The notes under the pieces: generated by a model
Database searches by the model: none
What the model was told of the DNA's origin: nothing
What the model saw: only the letters and a program-made list of their open reading frames with translations
Program-made: the position numbers and the translations under genes
Shown here: one piece after another, positions 28,643 to 37,136 of the stretch
How the letters are laid out: the number at the start of each line of letters is the position of its first letter
Position numbering within the stretch: position 1 is the first letter of the stretch
Source: Mumia sp050632745
Lineage (GTDB): Bacteria > Actinomycetota > Actinomycetes > Propionibacteriales > Nocardioidaceae
DNA length: 64,000 nt
Assembly (NCBI RefSeq): GCF_050632745.1
Contig: NZ_JBODSD010000001.1
Coordinates: forward strand, 62,001-126,000
Direction of reading: 5' to 3'

Positions 28643-29478
28643 CACGAGCCCTCCGTCGCCGCCGTCGCCGTCGTACGCCGCGGGGGGCGCGGGAAGAACC
28701 CGCTGGTCCGGGCGATGTAGTCCTCGTACGCGGCGCCCTTGCTGCGGCGCATCCCCTTCTCGAGGAGGGCCTTGCCGCTGAAGCGGAGCAGCAGGACGGT
28801 CATCACGATCGGCGAGATCACGGTGACGATGCCGATCGGGTGGCCGAGCGCGAGCAGCCACAGGCCGACCCACACGCAGGAGTCGCCGAAGTAGTTCGGG
28901 TGGCGCGTCCACGCCCACAGGCCGCGGTCCATGATCTTGCCGGCGTTGGACGGGTCGGCCTTGAAGCGCTTGAGCTGCCAGTCGCCGACCGCCTCGAAGG
29001 CGAATCCGATCGCCCACACCACGATGCCGAGGACGCCGAGCACGCCGAGCGGCTCGTTCTCGTACATGGCGACCTGGACCGGCAGCGAGACCACGAAGAG
29101 CAGCACGCCCTGGAGACCGTAGATCTTGCGGACCAGGTAGCCGACCAGCGAGCCCTTCTGGTGACGCATCAGCGCGGTGTAGCGCTTGTCCTCCCCGTGC
29201 CCGCGGTTGCGGTTGCCGATGTAGAGGCCGAGGCGCAGGCCCCAGGCCGCGGTGAGGAGGAGGACGACCAGGCGGCGCGTGTCGTCGCCGGAGGAGGAGG
29301 CCGAGACCAGGTACGACACGAGGGCGACGACGACGAAGCCGGGACCCCAGAAGATGTCGATGATGGACTGGTTCTTGATGGCGATCGCGGTGGCCATGAT
29401 CGCGCCCATGAGGACGACGACGGCCGCCGCGCTCACGAGCAGGTTGAGGGCGAGGTCGCCCCAGGGGAAGTCGGACAT
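28642..29478 (-). CDS. DUF1295 / steroid 5-alpha-reductase-like membrane protein
   Basis: 278-residue protein with six or seven hydrophobic segments. The C-terminal part carries MDRGLWAWTRHPNYFGD, the NADPH-binding signature of the DUF1295/steroid 5-alpha-reductase and isoprenylcysteine-methyltransferase-like fold; SIIDIFWGPGFV near the N-terminus is also conserved in DUF1295. Proteins of this fold reduce enone double bonds or transfer methyl groups; the substrate of bacterial DUF1295 proteins is generally unknown. It sits between an SDR and TesB, so reduction of an enone intermediate is a reasonable guess. Confidence 0.85.
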   Translation of the reverse strand: MSDFPWGDLALNLLVSAAAVVVLMGAIMATAIAIKNQSIIDIFWGPGFVVVALVSYLVSASSSGDDTRRLVVLLLTAAWGLRLGLYIGNRNRGHGEDKRYTALMRHQKGSLVGYLVRKIYGLQGVLLFVVSLPVQVAMYENEPLGVLGVLGIVVWAIGFAFEAVGDWQLKRFKADPSNAGKIMDRGLWAWTRHPNYFGDSCVWVGLWLLALGHPIGIVTVISPIVMTVLLLRFSGKALLEKGMRRSKGAAYEDYIARTSGFFPRPPRRTTATAATEGS

Positions 29479-29506
29479 GTGGTGTTCGCTCTCGCTCGGG
29501 GTGGGA

Positions 29507-30412
29507 TCAGGCCAGGTCGGCGGCGAAGCCCTGGAAGGCTGCCTGCGCCTCGGGGTACGTGTGCGGGTCGCCGGCGCGGCTCTCGGCGAGCAGCTTCGCC
29601 AGCACGTCGGGCTCGATCGGCCCGCCGGGGAGGCGGACCGTCCCGAGCTCGACGCTGTCGGCCACCCGGAAGCCGCCTGCTCCGGCGACGACGACCTGGC
29701 CGTTGACCTCCGAGCGCGGGTCGACGAGCGCCGTCGCGAGCGGCGCGACCGACTCCGACGTCATCACCTCGGCGAAGCGCGGGTCCATCCCCGCCTCGGT
29801 CATCTGGGTCGTCGCGTACGGCAGCAGCACGTTGGTGAGCACGCCACGGCGCGCCCCCTCGACGGCGACGGTCCGTCCGAGCGCGATGACCGCGCCCTTG
29901 CTGGCGGCGTACGCCGACACGGTCGGCTCGCCGTGGAGCCCGGCCGTCGAGGCGACGAGCAGGATGCGTCCGGCGCGGGCCTCGCGCATGACCTTGAGCG
30001 CCGCGGAGGCGACGAGCGCGGTGCCGGTGACGTTGACGCCGATCACCTGGGCGAAGTTCTCGGGGGTGGTGCTGTGGAACATCTGCGGGTTGCTGATGCC
30101 CGCGCTCGTGATGCAGATGTCGAGCCGGCCCCAGTTCTCGAGGGCGGTCCGGACGAGGCGCGTGGCGGTCTCGGGCTCCTCGACGGCGCCGTAGTCGGCG
30201 ACGGCGGTGCCGCCGGCGGCCTCGATCTCGGCGACGACGTAGTCGGCGGCGCTGCGGCCGTCGGCGTCCACGACCCGGTTGCGGTTGTTCACGACGACGG
30301 CGGCGCCGCGCGCCGCGAGGTCGAGCGCGAACGCGCGCCCGAGCCCCTTGCCGCCGCCGGTGACGATGGCGACCTGACCGTCGAGAGGGCGTGTGCTCAT
30401 GCTGTCGTTCAT
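29507..30412 (-). CDS. SDR, probable 3-hydroxyacyl-CoA dehydrogenase (MFE-2-like)
   Basis: 301-residue short-chain dehydrogenase. The cofactor motif TGGGKGLG lies near residue 18, and the active site YAASK follows the Ser of LLVAST. The insert VVVNNRNRVVDADGRSAADY and AGGTAVADYGAVEE matches the (3R)-hydroxyacyl-CoA dehydrogenase domain of multifunctional enzyme 2 and of Hsd4A-type proteins of steroid side-chain degradation. With the thiolase whose stop its ATG 30412 overlaps (ATGA), it would perform the last oxidation and thiolysis of a beta-oxidation cycle. A second start at 30400 (MSTRPL) is possible. Confidence 0.88.
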   Translation of the reverse strand: MNDSMSTRPLDGQVAIVTGGGKGLGRAFALDLAARGAAVVVNNRNRVVDADGRSAADYVVAEIEAAGGTAVADYGAVEEPETATRLVRTALENWGRLDICITSAGISNPQMFHSTTPENFAQVIGVNVTGTALVASAALKVMREARAGRILLVASTAGLHGEPTVSAYAASKGAVIALGRTVAVEGARRGVLTNVLLPYATTQMTEAGMDPRFAEVMTSESVAPLATALVDPRSEVNGQVVVAGAGGFRVADSVELGTVRLPGGPIEPDVLAKLLAESRAGDPHTYPEAQAAFQGFAADLA

Positions 30413-31623
30413 GCGTTGACCAGCCTCTCCACCAGCACGGCCACTCCGAGGCCGGCTGCTCCACTGACGGCCGCGACGCCGTAGCGGCCGTCGCGACGCT
30501 CGAGCTCCTCGACGCACGAGCCGACGAGGATGGCGCCGGTGGCGCCGAAGGCGTGGCCCATGGCCATGGTCCCTCCGTTCGGGTTCATGCGCTCCGGCCC
30601 GGCGTCGAGGTCGCGGCGGAAGCGAAGGCACAGGGCTGAGAACGCCTCGGCGAACTCGAAGACGTCGATGTCCGACGGACGCAGACCGGCGCGGGCGATG
30701 ACGGTCTCGACGGCCGACTGGCCCGCCGTCAGCATCAGGACCGGGTTGACCGACGTCGAGGCGGCGGCGAGCACGCGTGCGCGCGGCCGCAGCCCGGTGC
30801 GCTCGGCGGCGGCGTGGTCGCCGATGAGGAGGAGCGCGGCGGCGTCGGCCATCGCGGGAGAGGTGCCGACGGTGTGGAGGTGGTTGATCGCGTCGACGAC
30901 GGGGTAGGCGCCGAGCGCGATCGCGTCCTGGCCCTGCTCGCCGAGCTCGGCGAACGCGGGCGGAAGCTCGGCCAGCCCCTCCAGCGTGGTGCCGGGGCGC
31001 ACGAGCTCGTCGTGGTCGAGGCCGGGGCTCGACTCGGTCGGCGGCACGGGGACGAGCGAGCGGGCGAAGGCTCCGGCGGCCTGGGCGGCGGCGGCCTTCG
31101 TCTGCGTCTCGAGGCCGTACGCGTCGAGCTCCTCGCGGCTGAAGCCCTCGAGGGTCGCGTTGAGGTCGGCGGCCACGCCCATGTGGACCGAGCCGATCCG
31201 CTTGATGGTGGCCGGGTCGCTCCACAAGGGGCCGCGGTCGACGAACATCGGCACGCGGGACACGCTCTCGACACCGCCGGCCACCGCCAGTCCGAGGTCT
31301 CCGGCGCGGACGCGGGCCGCGGTCTGGCCGACGGCGTCGACGCCCGAGGCGCAGAACCGGTTGATCGTCGCGCCGGGGACGTCGTCGCCCCATCCCGCGA
31401 GCAGCGCGGCGGTGCGCGCGATGTTCGCTCCCTGCTCGTCGACCTGCGAGGCGCACCCGAGGGTGACGTCGTCCACGGACGCCGGGTCGACGCCGGTGCG
31501 CTCGACGAGGGCCTTCTGAAGGTGGACGACCAGGTCGATCGGGCTCTGCGCGTGCAGCGATCCCTTGGGGGACGCCTTGCCGCGGGGGGTGCGGACGTAG
31601 TCCAGGACGAGTGCCTCGGCCAT
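30409..31623 (-). CDS. Thiolase family protein with Cys-to-Ser at the second active site
   Basis: 404-residue thiolase. The nucleophile is Cys91 in NRFCASG, and NGGTMAMGHAFGATGA holds the conserved His. The second catalytic Cys, usually in C-x-G-G-G-x-G near the C-terminus, is replaced: the aligned segment reads AVSGAAGLG with Ser387. Degradative thiolases need this Cys as acid/base, so activity may be changed or specialised. First gene of the leftward operon thiolase-SDR-DUF1295-TesB; its promoter region is shared with the divergent SCP-x-like thiolase. Confidence 0.9.
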   Translation of the reverse strand: MAEALVLDYVRTPRGKASPKGSLHAQSPIDLVVHLQKALVERTGVDPASVDDVTLGCASQVDEQGANIARTAALLAGWGDDVPGATINRFCASGVDAVGQTAARVRAGDLGLAVAGGVESVSRVPMFVDRGPLWSDPATIKRIGSVHMGVAADLNATLEGFSREELDAYGLETQTKAAAAQAAGAFARSLVPVPPTESSPGLDHDELVRPGTTLEGLAELPPAFAELGEQGQDAIALGAYPVVDAINHLHTVGTSPAMADAAALLLIGDHAAAERTGLRPRARVLAAASTSVNPVLMLTAGQSAVETVIARAGLRPSDIDVFEFAEAFSALCLRFRRDLDAGPERMNPNGGTMAMGHAFGATGAILVGSCVEELERRDGRYGVAAVSGAAGLGVAVLVERLVNA

Positions 31624-31641
31624 CGGGGCTCCTACTCGGGT

Positions 31642-31662
31642 GGTGTCAATGAGGGTGACACC
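31642..31662. promoter_or_regulatory. Inverted repeat in the divergent thiolase promoter
   Basis: GGTGTCA (31642-31648) and TGACACC (31656-31662) form perfect 7-bp arms around 7 nt, 19 nt before the leftward thiolase start. Spacing and position fit a dimeric repressor operator. Half-sites of the same type (TGTCACC twice) lie before livG. Confidence 0.6.
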
Positions 31663-31701
31663 GCCGGGAATGTGATCTATCGCGCTTCAACTGGTGGTGT
31701 G

Positions 31702-31719
31702 ACTCTGTTAGTTGTAGTA
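31702..31719 (+). promoter_or_regulatory. 18-bp box shared with the livG promoter
   Basis: ACTCTGTTAGTTGTAGTA is 15/18 identical to ACTCTGCTTGCTGTAGTA before livG and lies 52 nt before the start codon, against 53 nt there. The TGTAGTA end would be an extended -10 element in both; the upstream part may be a regulator site. Confidence 0.65.
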
Positions 31720-31770
31720 CGGTGACCATGGAGTTGGCAAGCCGCTACTGTCGATAAAAGGGAGCAGCCG

Positions 31771-33000
31771 ATGAGCGACACGAACGTCTGGGTCCTCGGG
31801 GGATATCAGAGCGACTTCGCGCGCAACCTCACTCGTGAGGGGCGCGACTTCGCCGACCTCACGCGCGAGGTCGTGGACGGGACGCTCGCGGCTGCGGGCC
31901 TCGGCGGGGATGCCATCGAGGTGGTCCACGTCGCCAACGCCTTCGGGCAGCTCTTCGCGGGGCAGGGACAGCTGGGCGCGATGCCCGCGACCGTCCGCGA
32001 GGACCTGTGGGGCCTCCCCTCCTCCCGGCACGAGGCCGCGTGCGCGTCCGGCAGCATCGCCGTCCTCTCCGCGATGGCCGACCTGCGCGCCGGGTCGTAC
32101 GACTCCGCCCTCGTCGTCGGCGTCGAGCTGGAGAAGACGGTGTCCGGCGACGATGCAGCGCGCCACCTCGGTGCTGCTGCGTGGGCCGGCCACGAGGGCG
32201 AGGACGCCAGCTTCATGTGGCCCTACATGTTCGACAAGGTGGCCGACGAGTACGACCGTCGCTACGGCCTCGACGACGCCCACCTGCGTGCCATCGCCCA
32301 GCTCAACTTCGCCAACGGCCGCCGCAACCCCCTCGCGCAGACGCGCGGCTGGGACGTGCCCGACCTCGCCGGCCCTGCCGGCAGCGACGACGCCACGAAC
32401 CCGGTCGTCGAGGGTCGCGTACGCCGCTTCGACTGCAGCCAGATCACCGACGGCGGCGCCGGCGTCGTCCTCGTCAACGACGCCTACCTGCGTGCACACC
32501 CCGACGCGCGTCCGATCGCCCGCATCGACGGGTGGGGACACCGCACCGTCGGGCTCGGCCTGGAGCGCAAGCTCGAGATCGCCGCGGACCAGCCGTACGT
32601 CCTGCCGCACCTGCGCCAGGCCGTGCTCGACGCCTTCGGCCGCGCCCGTGTGACGCTCGACGACCTAGACGGTCTCGAGACCCACGACTGCTTCACGCCG
32701 AGCGAGTACGTCGCGATCGACCACATCGGCCTCACCGGCCCCGGCGAGTCCTGGAAGGCGATCGAGAACGGCGACATCGCGCCCGGCGGCGTCCTCCCGA
32801 TCAACCCGAGCGGCGGCCTGATCGGTGGTGGCCACCCGGTGGGGGCGTCCGGCGTCCGGATGCTGCTCGACGCCTCCAAGCAGGTCAGCGGCACCGCCGG
32901 TGCCTACCAGGTGGAGGGCGCCACGACCTTCGGCACGCTCAACTTCGGCGGCAGCACGGCCACGACCGTCAGCCTCGTCGTCGGCGCCGTGCCGGCCTGA
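31771..33000 (+). CDS. SCP-x-type thiolase (acetyl-CoA acetyltransferase-like)
   Basis: 409-residue thiolase of the sterol-carrier-protein-x type. The nucleophile is Cys91 in HEAACASGS; HDCFTPSEY and GGLIGGGHPVGASG supply the His residues of the active site. SCP-x-like thiolases cleave 2-methyl-branched or bulky beta-ketoacyl-CoA esters, such as steroid and isoprenoid side chains. First gene of a rightward operon with the carotenoid oxygenase, double HxlR regulator, acyl-CoA ligase and glyoxalase-like protein. Promoter with the shared 18-bp box upstream. Confidence 0.92.
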   Translation: MSDTNVWVLGGYQSDFARNLTREGRDFADLTREVVDGTLAAAGLGGDAIEVVHVANAFGQLFAGQGQLGAMPATVREDLWGLPSSRHEAACASGSIAVLSAMADLRAGSYDSALVVGVELEKTVSGDDAARHLGAAAWAGHEGEDASFMWPYMFDKVADEYDRRYGLDDAHLRAIAQLNFANGRRNPLAQTRGWDVPDLAGPAGSDDATNPVVEGRVRRFDCSQITDGGAGVVLVNDAYLRAHPDARPIARIDGWGHRTVGLGLERKLEIAADQPYVLPHLRQAVLDAFGRARVTLDDLDGLETHDCFTPSEYVAIDHIGLTGPGESWKAIENGDIAPGGVLPINPSGGLIGGGHPVGASGVRMLLDASKQVSGTAGAYQVEGATTFGTLNFGGSTATTVSLVVGAVPA

Positions 33001-33054
33001 TCCTCACCCGCCACCACGCGGGCGTACCTCACGCACACGTCTTCAAGGAGAAGC

Positions 33055-34572
33055 ATGGACATCGAGATCGTCGGCCGGATGCTGTCGACCCTGCCGGAGG
33101 ACGACGACCACCCCTACCGGACCGGGCCGTGGCGTCCCCAGACGACCGAGTGGAAGGCCGACGACCTCGAGGTCGTCGAGGGCGAGATCCCGCGCGACCT
33201 CGACGGGATCTACCTGCGCAACACCGAGAACCCGCTCCACCCGTCGCTGAAGAACTACCACCCGTTCGACGGGGACGGCATGATCCACGTCGTCGGCTTC
33301 CGTGACGGCACGGCGTTCTACCGCAACCGGTTCATCCGCACCGACGGTCTGGTCGCCGAGCAGGAGGCCGGCGGTCCGCTGTGGGCCGGCCTCGCGGAGA
33401 TGCCCGCGATCGCCAAGCGCGACGACGGGTGGGGTGCGCGCCGCCGGATGAAGGACGCCTCGAGCACCGACGTCGTCGTCCACCGCGGCACGGCGCTCAC
33501 GAGCTTCTACCAGTGCGGCGACCTCTACCGGCTCGACCCGTTCTCCGCGGAGACCCTGGGCAAGGAGTCGTGGAACGGCCACTTCCCGTTCGACTGGGGG
33601 GTCTCGGCGCACCCGAAGGTCGACCCCAAGACGGGCGAGATGCTGTTCTTCAACTACAGCAAGGAAGCGCCGTACATGAACTACGGCATCGTCGACGAGA
33701 ACAACGACCTCGTGCACTACGTCGACATCCCGCTTCCCGGGCCGCGACTGCCGCACGACATGGCGTACACGGAGAACTACGCCATCCTCAACGACTTCCC
33801 GCTGTTCTGGGAGCCGGAGGCGCTCAAGAAGGACGCGCACATCGCGCGGTTCCACAAGGACATGCCGTCGCGCTTCGCGGTGATCCCGCGGCGTGGCCAG
33901 AGCAAGGACATCATGTGGTTCGAGGCGGAGGCGACGTACGTCCTCCACTTCGTCAACGCCTACGAGGACGGCGACGAGATCGTCCTCGACGGCTTCTTCC
34001 AGGGCGACCCGGAGCCGGCGGACAACGGCATGGGCAACAAGTGGCAGCGTGCGTTCCGCTTCCTCGCGCTCGACCGGATGCAGTCGCGTCTGCACCGCTG
34101 GCGGCTCAACCTCGTGACCGGTCTGGTCAAGGAGGAGCAGCTCAGCGACAGCATCACCGAGTTCGGGATGATGAACGGCGACTACTACGGCGGCAGCTAC
34201 CGCTACGCGTACGCCGCGACGGGCAAGCCGTCCTGGTTCCTCTTCGACGGGCTCGTGAAGCACGACCTGCTCGACGGGACCGAGGAGCGCTACTCCTTCG
34301 GTGACGGCGTGTACGGCAGCGAGACCGCCATGGCGCCGCGGGTCGGCAGCACCGGCGAGGACGACGGCTACCTCGTGACGCTGACGACCGACATGAACGC
34401 CGACGCCTCCTACTGCGTCGTCTTCGACGCCGCACGGGTCGCCGACGGACCGGTGTGCAAGCTGAAGCTGCCCGAGCGGATCTCGAGCGGCACGCACTCC
34501 ACGTGGGCGCCCGGCGAGGAGCTTCGCCGGTGGCAGACTGCGGACTCGGCCGCGAGCGCGGTCGGGCTCTAA
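33055..34572 (+). CDS. Carotenoid/lignostilbene-type cleavage oxygenase
   Basis: 505-residue seven-bladed propeller oxygenase of the RPE65/CCO family, which splits a C=C bond with O2 using Fe(II) held by four His. All four can be placed: His186 (SAHPKVDP), His234 (LPHDMAY), His298 (VLHFVNAYE) and His481 (GTHSTW); FDGDGMIH near residue 75 and PRRGQSKDIMWF are also typical. The sequence resembles lignostilbene dioxygenase and isoeugenol monooxygenase at least as much as apocarotenoid enzymes. Neighbouring thiolase and CoA ligase genes suggest that the cleavage product is oxidised to an acid and degraded. An AAGGAGAAGC ribosome site precedes ATG 33055. Confidence 0.92.
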   Translation: MDIEIVGRMLSTLPEDDDHPYRTGPWRPQTTEWKADDLEVVEGEIPRDLDGIYLRNTENPLHPSLKNYHPFDGDGMIHVVGFRDGTAFYRNRFIRTDGLVAEQEAGGPLWAGLAEMPAIAKRDDGWGARRRMKDASSTDVVVHRGTALTSFYQCGDLYRLDPFSAETLGKESWNGHFPFDWGVSAHPKVDPKTGEMLFFNYSKEAPYMNYGIVDENNDLVHYVDIPLPGPRLPHDMAYTENYAILNDFPLFWEPEALKKDAHIARFHKDMPSRFAVIPRRGQSKDIMWFEAEATYVLHFVNAYEDGDEIVLDGFFQGDPEPADNGMGNKWQRAFRFLALDRMQSRLHRWRLNLVTGLVKEEQLSDSITEFGMMNGDYYGGSYRYAYAATGKPSWFLFDGLVKHDLLDGTEERYSFGDGVYGSETAMAPRVGSTGEDDGYLVTLTTDMNADASYCVVFDAARVADGPVCKLKLPERISSGTHSTWAPGEELRRWQTADSAASAVGL

Positions 34573-34597
34573 GCCGCTGCCACGTCTCGAGGTGACC

Positions 34598-35560
34598 ATG
34601 GAAGACCCCACCGCACCGACCCTCCTGGAGGCCGGCGACACGAACGCCGTCGGCCGCATGCTCGGCCTGCTCGGCGACGAGTGGACGCTGCTCGTGCTCC
34701 AGCGTGCCTTGGTGGGAGTCACGCGGTACGCCCAGTTCCGCGCTGACCTGCCGATCTCCAACTCGGTGCTCACCGCCCGCCTGCAGCTGCTCACCGACGA
34801 GAAGCTGCTGGAGCGGCACGTCTACCAGACCAACCCGCTCCGCGCGGAGTACCTGGTGACCCCGCGCAGCCGCTCGCTGTGGCCGGTGATGCTGTCGATC
34901 TGGGAGTGGGAGCGGCACTGGGTCGCCGACCGCGCCGACGACCTGCCGGTGATGCACCATGACACCTGCGGCCACGACTTCGCGCCGGTCCTGTCCTGTC
35001 GCGCCTGCGGCAAGCCGGTGACCGCGCGCGAGGTCAGCGCGCAGTGGGGGCCGAGCGGGACGTGGAAGCGGTCGGTCCCCGAGGGAGCGCGGCGACGCCG
35101 GCCGGAGTCCGACGCGTCACGCAGCCAGGCCGGACTCTTCCCGGAGACGATGACGATCTTCGGCAACCGGTGGGCGTCGGCCCTGATGGGTGCGGCGTTC
35201 CGCGGCGTCACTCGCTTCAGCGACTTCGAGGCCGCCCTCGGGGCGCCGCCGACGCTGGTCATCGACCGGCTCAAGGCGTTCTGCGCGCTCGGCGTGCTCG
35301 AGGCGACGCAGAACCCGAAGCGCCCGGACTGGGTGGAGTACCACCTCACCGAGAAGGGGCGCGCGTTCTTCCCCGTGGTCGTCGCGACCCTGCAGTGGGC
35401 CGACCACTGGTTCAAGGCGCCCGAGGGGCCGGCTCTCGTGCTGACGCACCGGACCTGCGGGTCCGAGTTCGTCGCGATCTTCTCCTGCGACCAGTGCACG
35501 GCGCCGCTGGCCGGGCACGACATCAGCATCCACCCCTCCCGGAGCTCCGGGACCTCTTGA
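34598..35560 (+). CDS. Tandem HxlR regulator with two Cys-rich modules
   Basis: 320 residues from ATG 34598 (GAGGTGACC before it; GTG 34592 is possible). Two complete HxlR-type winged-helix domains, about 15-112 and 182-275, share the pattern 'GxxWTLLVLQRAL...TRYAQF' and 'GNRWASALMGAAF...TRFSDF'. Each is followed by the same Cys spacing: Cys124, Cys134, Cys137 and Cys287, Cys297, Cys300 (C-G-x8-C-x2-C), which looks like a zinc or redox-sensing ribbon. HxlR proteins normally act as dimers of one-domain chains; here the dimer is fused. Located inside the carotenoid oxygenase operon and likely its regulator. Confidence 0.9.
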   Translation: MEDPTAPTLLEAGDTNAVGRMLGLLGDEWTLLVLQRALVGVTRYAQFRADLPISNSVLTARLQLLTDEKLLERHVYQTNPLRAEYLVTPRSRSLWPVMLSIWEWERHWVADRADDLPVMHHDTCGHDFAPVLSCRACGKPVTAREVSAQWGPSGTWKRSVPEGARRRRPESDASRSQAGLFPETMTIFGNRWASALMGAAFRGVTRFSDFEAALGAPPTLVIDRLKAFCALGVLEATQNPKRPDWVEYHLTEKGRAFFPVVVATLQWADHWFKAPEGPALVLTHRTCGSEFVAIFSCDQCTAPLAGHDISIHPSRSSGTS

Positions 35561-35573
35561 CGACGGAGTCGCC

Positions 35574-37136
35574 ATGACCGACCGCACCACCCTCGCGGAC
35601 ATCATCCGCACGACGGCCAAGAACACCCCCGACGCGCCGGCGATCGTCGGTGAAGGCCGTTCCGTCACCCACGGCGAGCTCTCCCGCCGCTCGGACGCGC
35701 TCGGTGCCGGGCTGGTCGCGAGCGGGCTCGAGGTGGGCGACCGGGTGGCGTACCTGGCCCGCAACGCGACCGAGTACTGGGAGCTCTTCTTCGCCGCGGC
35801 CAAGGCAGGCCTCGTGGTCGTCCCGCTCAACTTCCGGCTGTCGGCCGACGAGGTCGCGTGGATCCTCGGCGACGCCGAGCCGGCCGCGATCATCGCGGAG
35901 GACCACCTGGCGCACCTCGTCCCGGGCAGCTTCTCCGGACCGCGGCTGTCGTTCTCGCAGTCCGGTGAGCCGCAGGTCCCGGACGGCTGGCAGGGGTACG
36001 AGGAGTGGCTGGCGACGATGCCGGCGGTCGACCCGCAGCGCGGGGTGGAGGGCGACGCGCTCTTCTCGCTGATGTACTCGTCGGGGACCACCGGCCGGCC
36101 GAAGGGCGTGACGACGACCGTCGCCGGGTTCCTGTGGGCGGTCGAGGCGTTCGGTGCGCAGTTCGACGTCTCGTCGTCGTCGGTCAGCCTGGTGCCCACG
36201 CCGTACTACCACATCGCCGCAGGCGGCTGGTCGCTCATCGCGCTGGCCGCGGGCGGCAGCATCGTCCAGTTCACCGAGGTCACGCCGCAGAACATGCTCG
36301 GCCTCATGGTCGGGCACCGCGCCACCCACGTGATCATGGTCCCGACCGTCATGCAGCTGTTCATCACCAGCCCCGAGGCCTCGCAGGCGGACTACTCGAG
36401 CGTCGAGTGGGTCGTGTACGGCGGGTCGCCGATCTCCGAGACGGTGATGGTCGGCGCCAAGAAGGTCTTCGGCGCCGAGCTCGCCCAGAGCTACGGGCTG
36501 ACCGAGACGATCGGCGTGACGACGATCCTGGGCGCCGGCGACCACGTCGTCGGCGAGAGCGCGAAGCTGCGCTCGGCCGGCCGTGCGGTGCCGGGCGTCG
36601 AGGTCGCGGTCTTCGACCCCGAGACCGGCGAGGAGTGCGCGACCGGTGTCGTCGGCGAGGTCGTGACCCGTGGTCCCGGCGTCACCAAGGCGTACTGGCG
36701 CCGTCCGGAGGAGACCGAGGCGTCGTACTGGCCGGGCGGCTGGTTCCGGACCGGCGACGCGGGCTACCTCGACGAGGACGGCTACCTGTTCCTCAAGGAC
36801 CGGATCAAGGACCTCCTGATGTCCGGCGGCGAGAACATCTACCCCGCCGAGGTCGAGAACGCGATCATGACGCACCCCGACGTCCAGGAGGTGGCGGTCA
36901 TCGGCATCCCGTCGGAGAAGTGGGGCGAGACCCCGCACGCCGTCGTGGTGGCGAAGCCGGGGACGACGATCGACGGCGACGCGCTGATCGCGCACACACG
37001 CGAGCGCCTCGCCCACTACAAGTGTCCGACCTCCGTCACGGTGGTCGACGCCCTCCCGCGCAACCCGTCCGGGAAGGTTCTCAAGCGCGAGCTCCGCGCC
37101 CCGTGGTGGGCCGGGCACGAGAGGAGCATCGGATGA
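35574..37136 (+). CDS. Acyl-CoA ligase (AMP-forming), copy 1
   Basis: 520-residue class I adenylate-forming enzyme. The P-loop-like MYSSGTTGRPKGV, the aromatic motif QSYGLTET, the ATP-ribose motif WFRTGDAGYLDEDGY and the C-terminal PRNPSGKVLKREL with its catalytic Lys are all present, so it should activate a carboxylic acid as acyl-AMP and then acyl-CoA. The acid is unknown; short or aromatic acids are plausible. It starts 13 nt after the HxlR stop and overlaps the next gene by ATGA, so it belongs to the oxygenase operon. Confidence 0.93.
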   Translation: MTDRTTLADIIRTTAKNTPDAPAIVGEGRSVTHGELSRRSDALGAGLVASGLEVGDRVAYLARNATEYWELFFAAAKAGLVVVPLNFRLSADEVAWILGDAEPAAIIAEDHLAHLVPGSFSGPRLSFSQSGEPQVPDGWQGYEEWLATMPAVDPQRGVEGDALFSLMYSSGTTGRPKGVTTTVAGFLWAVEAFGAQFDVSSSSVSLVPTPYYHIAAGGWSLIALAAGGSIVQFTEVTPQNMLGLMVGHRATHVIMVPTVMQLFITSPEASQADYSSVEWVVYGGSPISETVMVGAKKVFGAELAQSYGLTETIGVTTILGAGDHVVGESAKLRSAGRAVPGVEVAVFDPETGEECATGVVGEVVTRGPGVTKAYWRRPEETEASYWPGGWFRTGDAGYLDEDGYLFLKDRIKDLLMSGGENIYPAEVENAIMTHPDVQEVAVIGIPSEKWGETPHAVVVAKPGTTIDGDALIAHTRERLAHYKCPTSVTVVDALPRNPSGKVLKRELRAPWWAGHERSIG

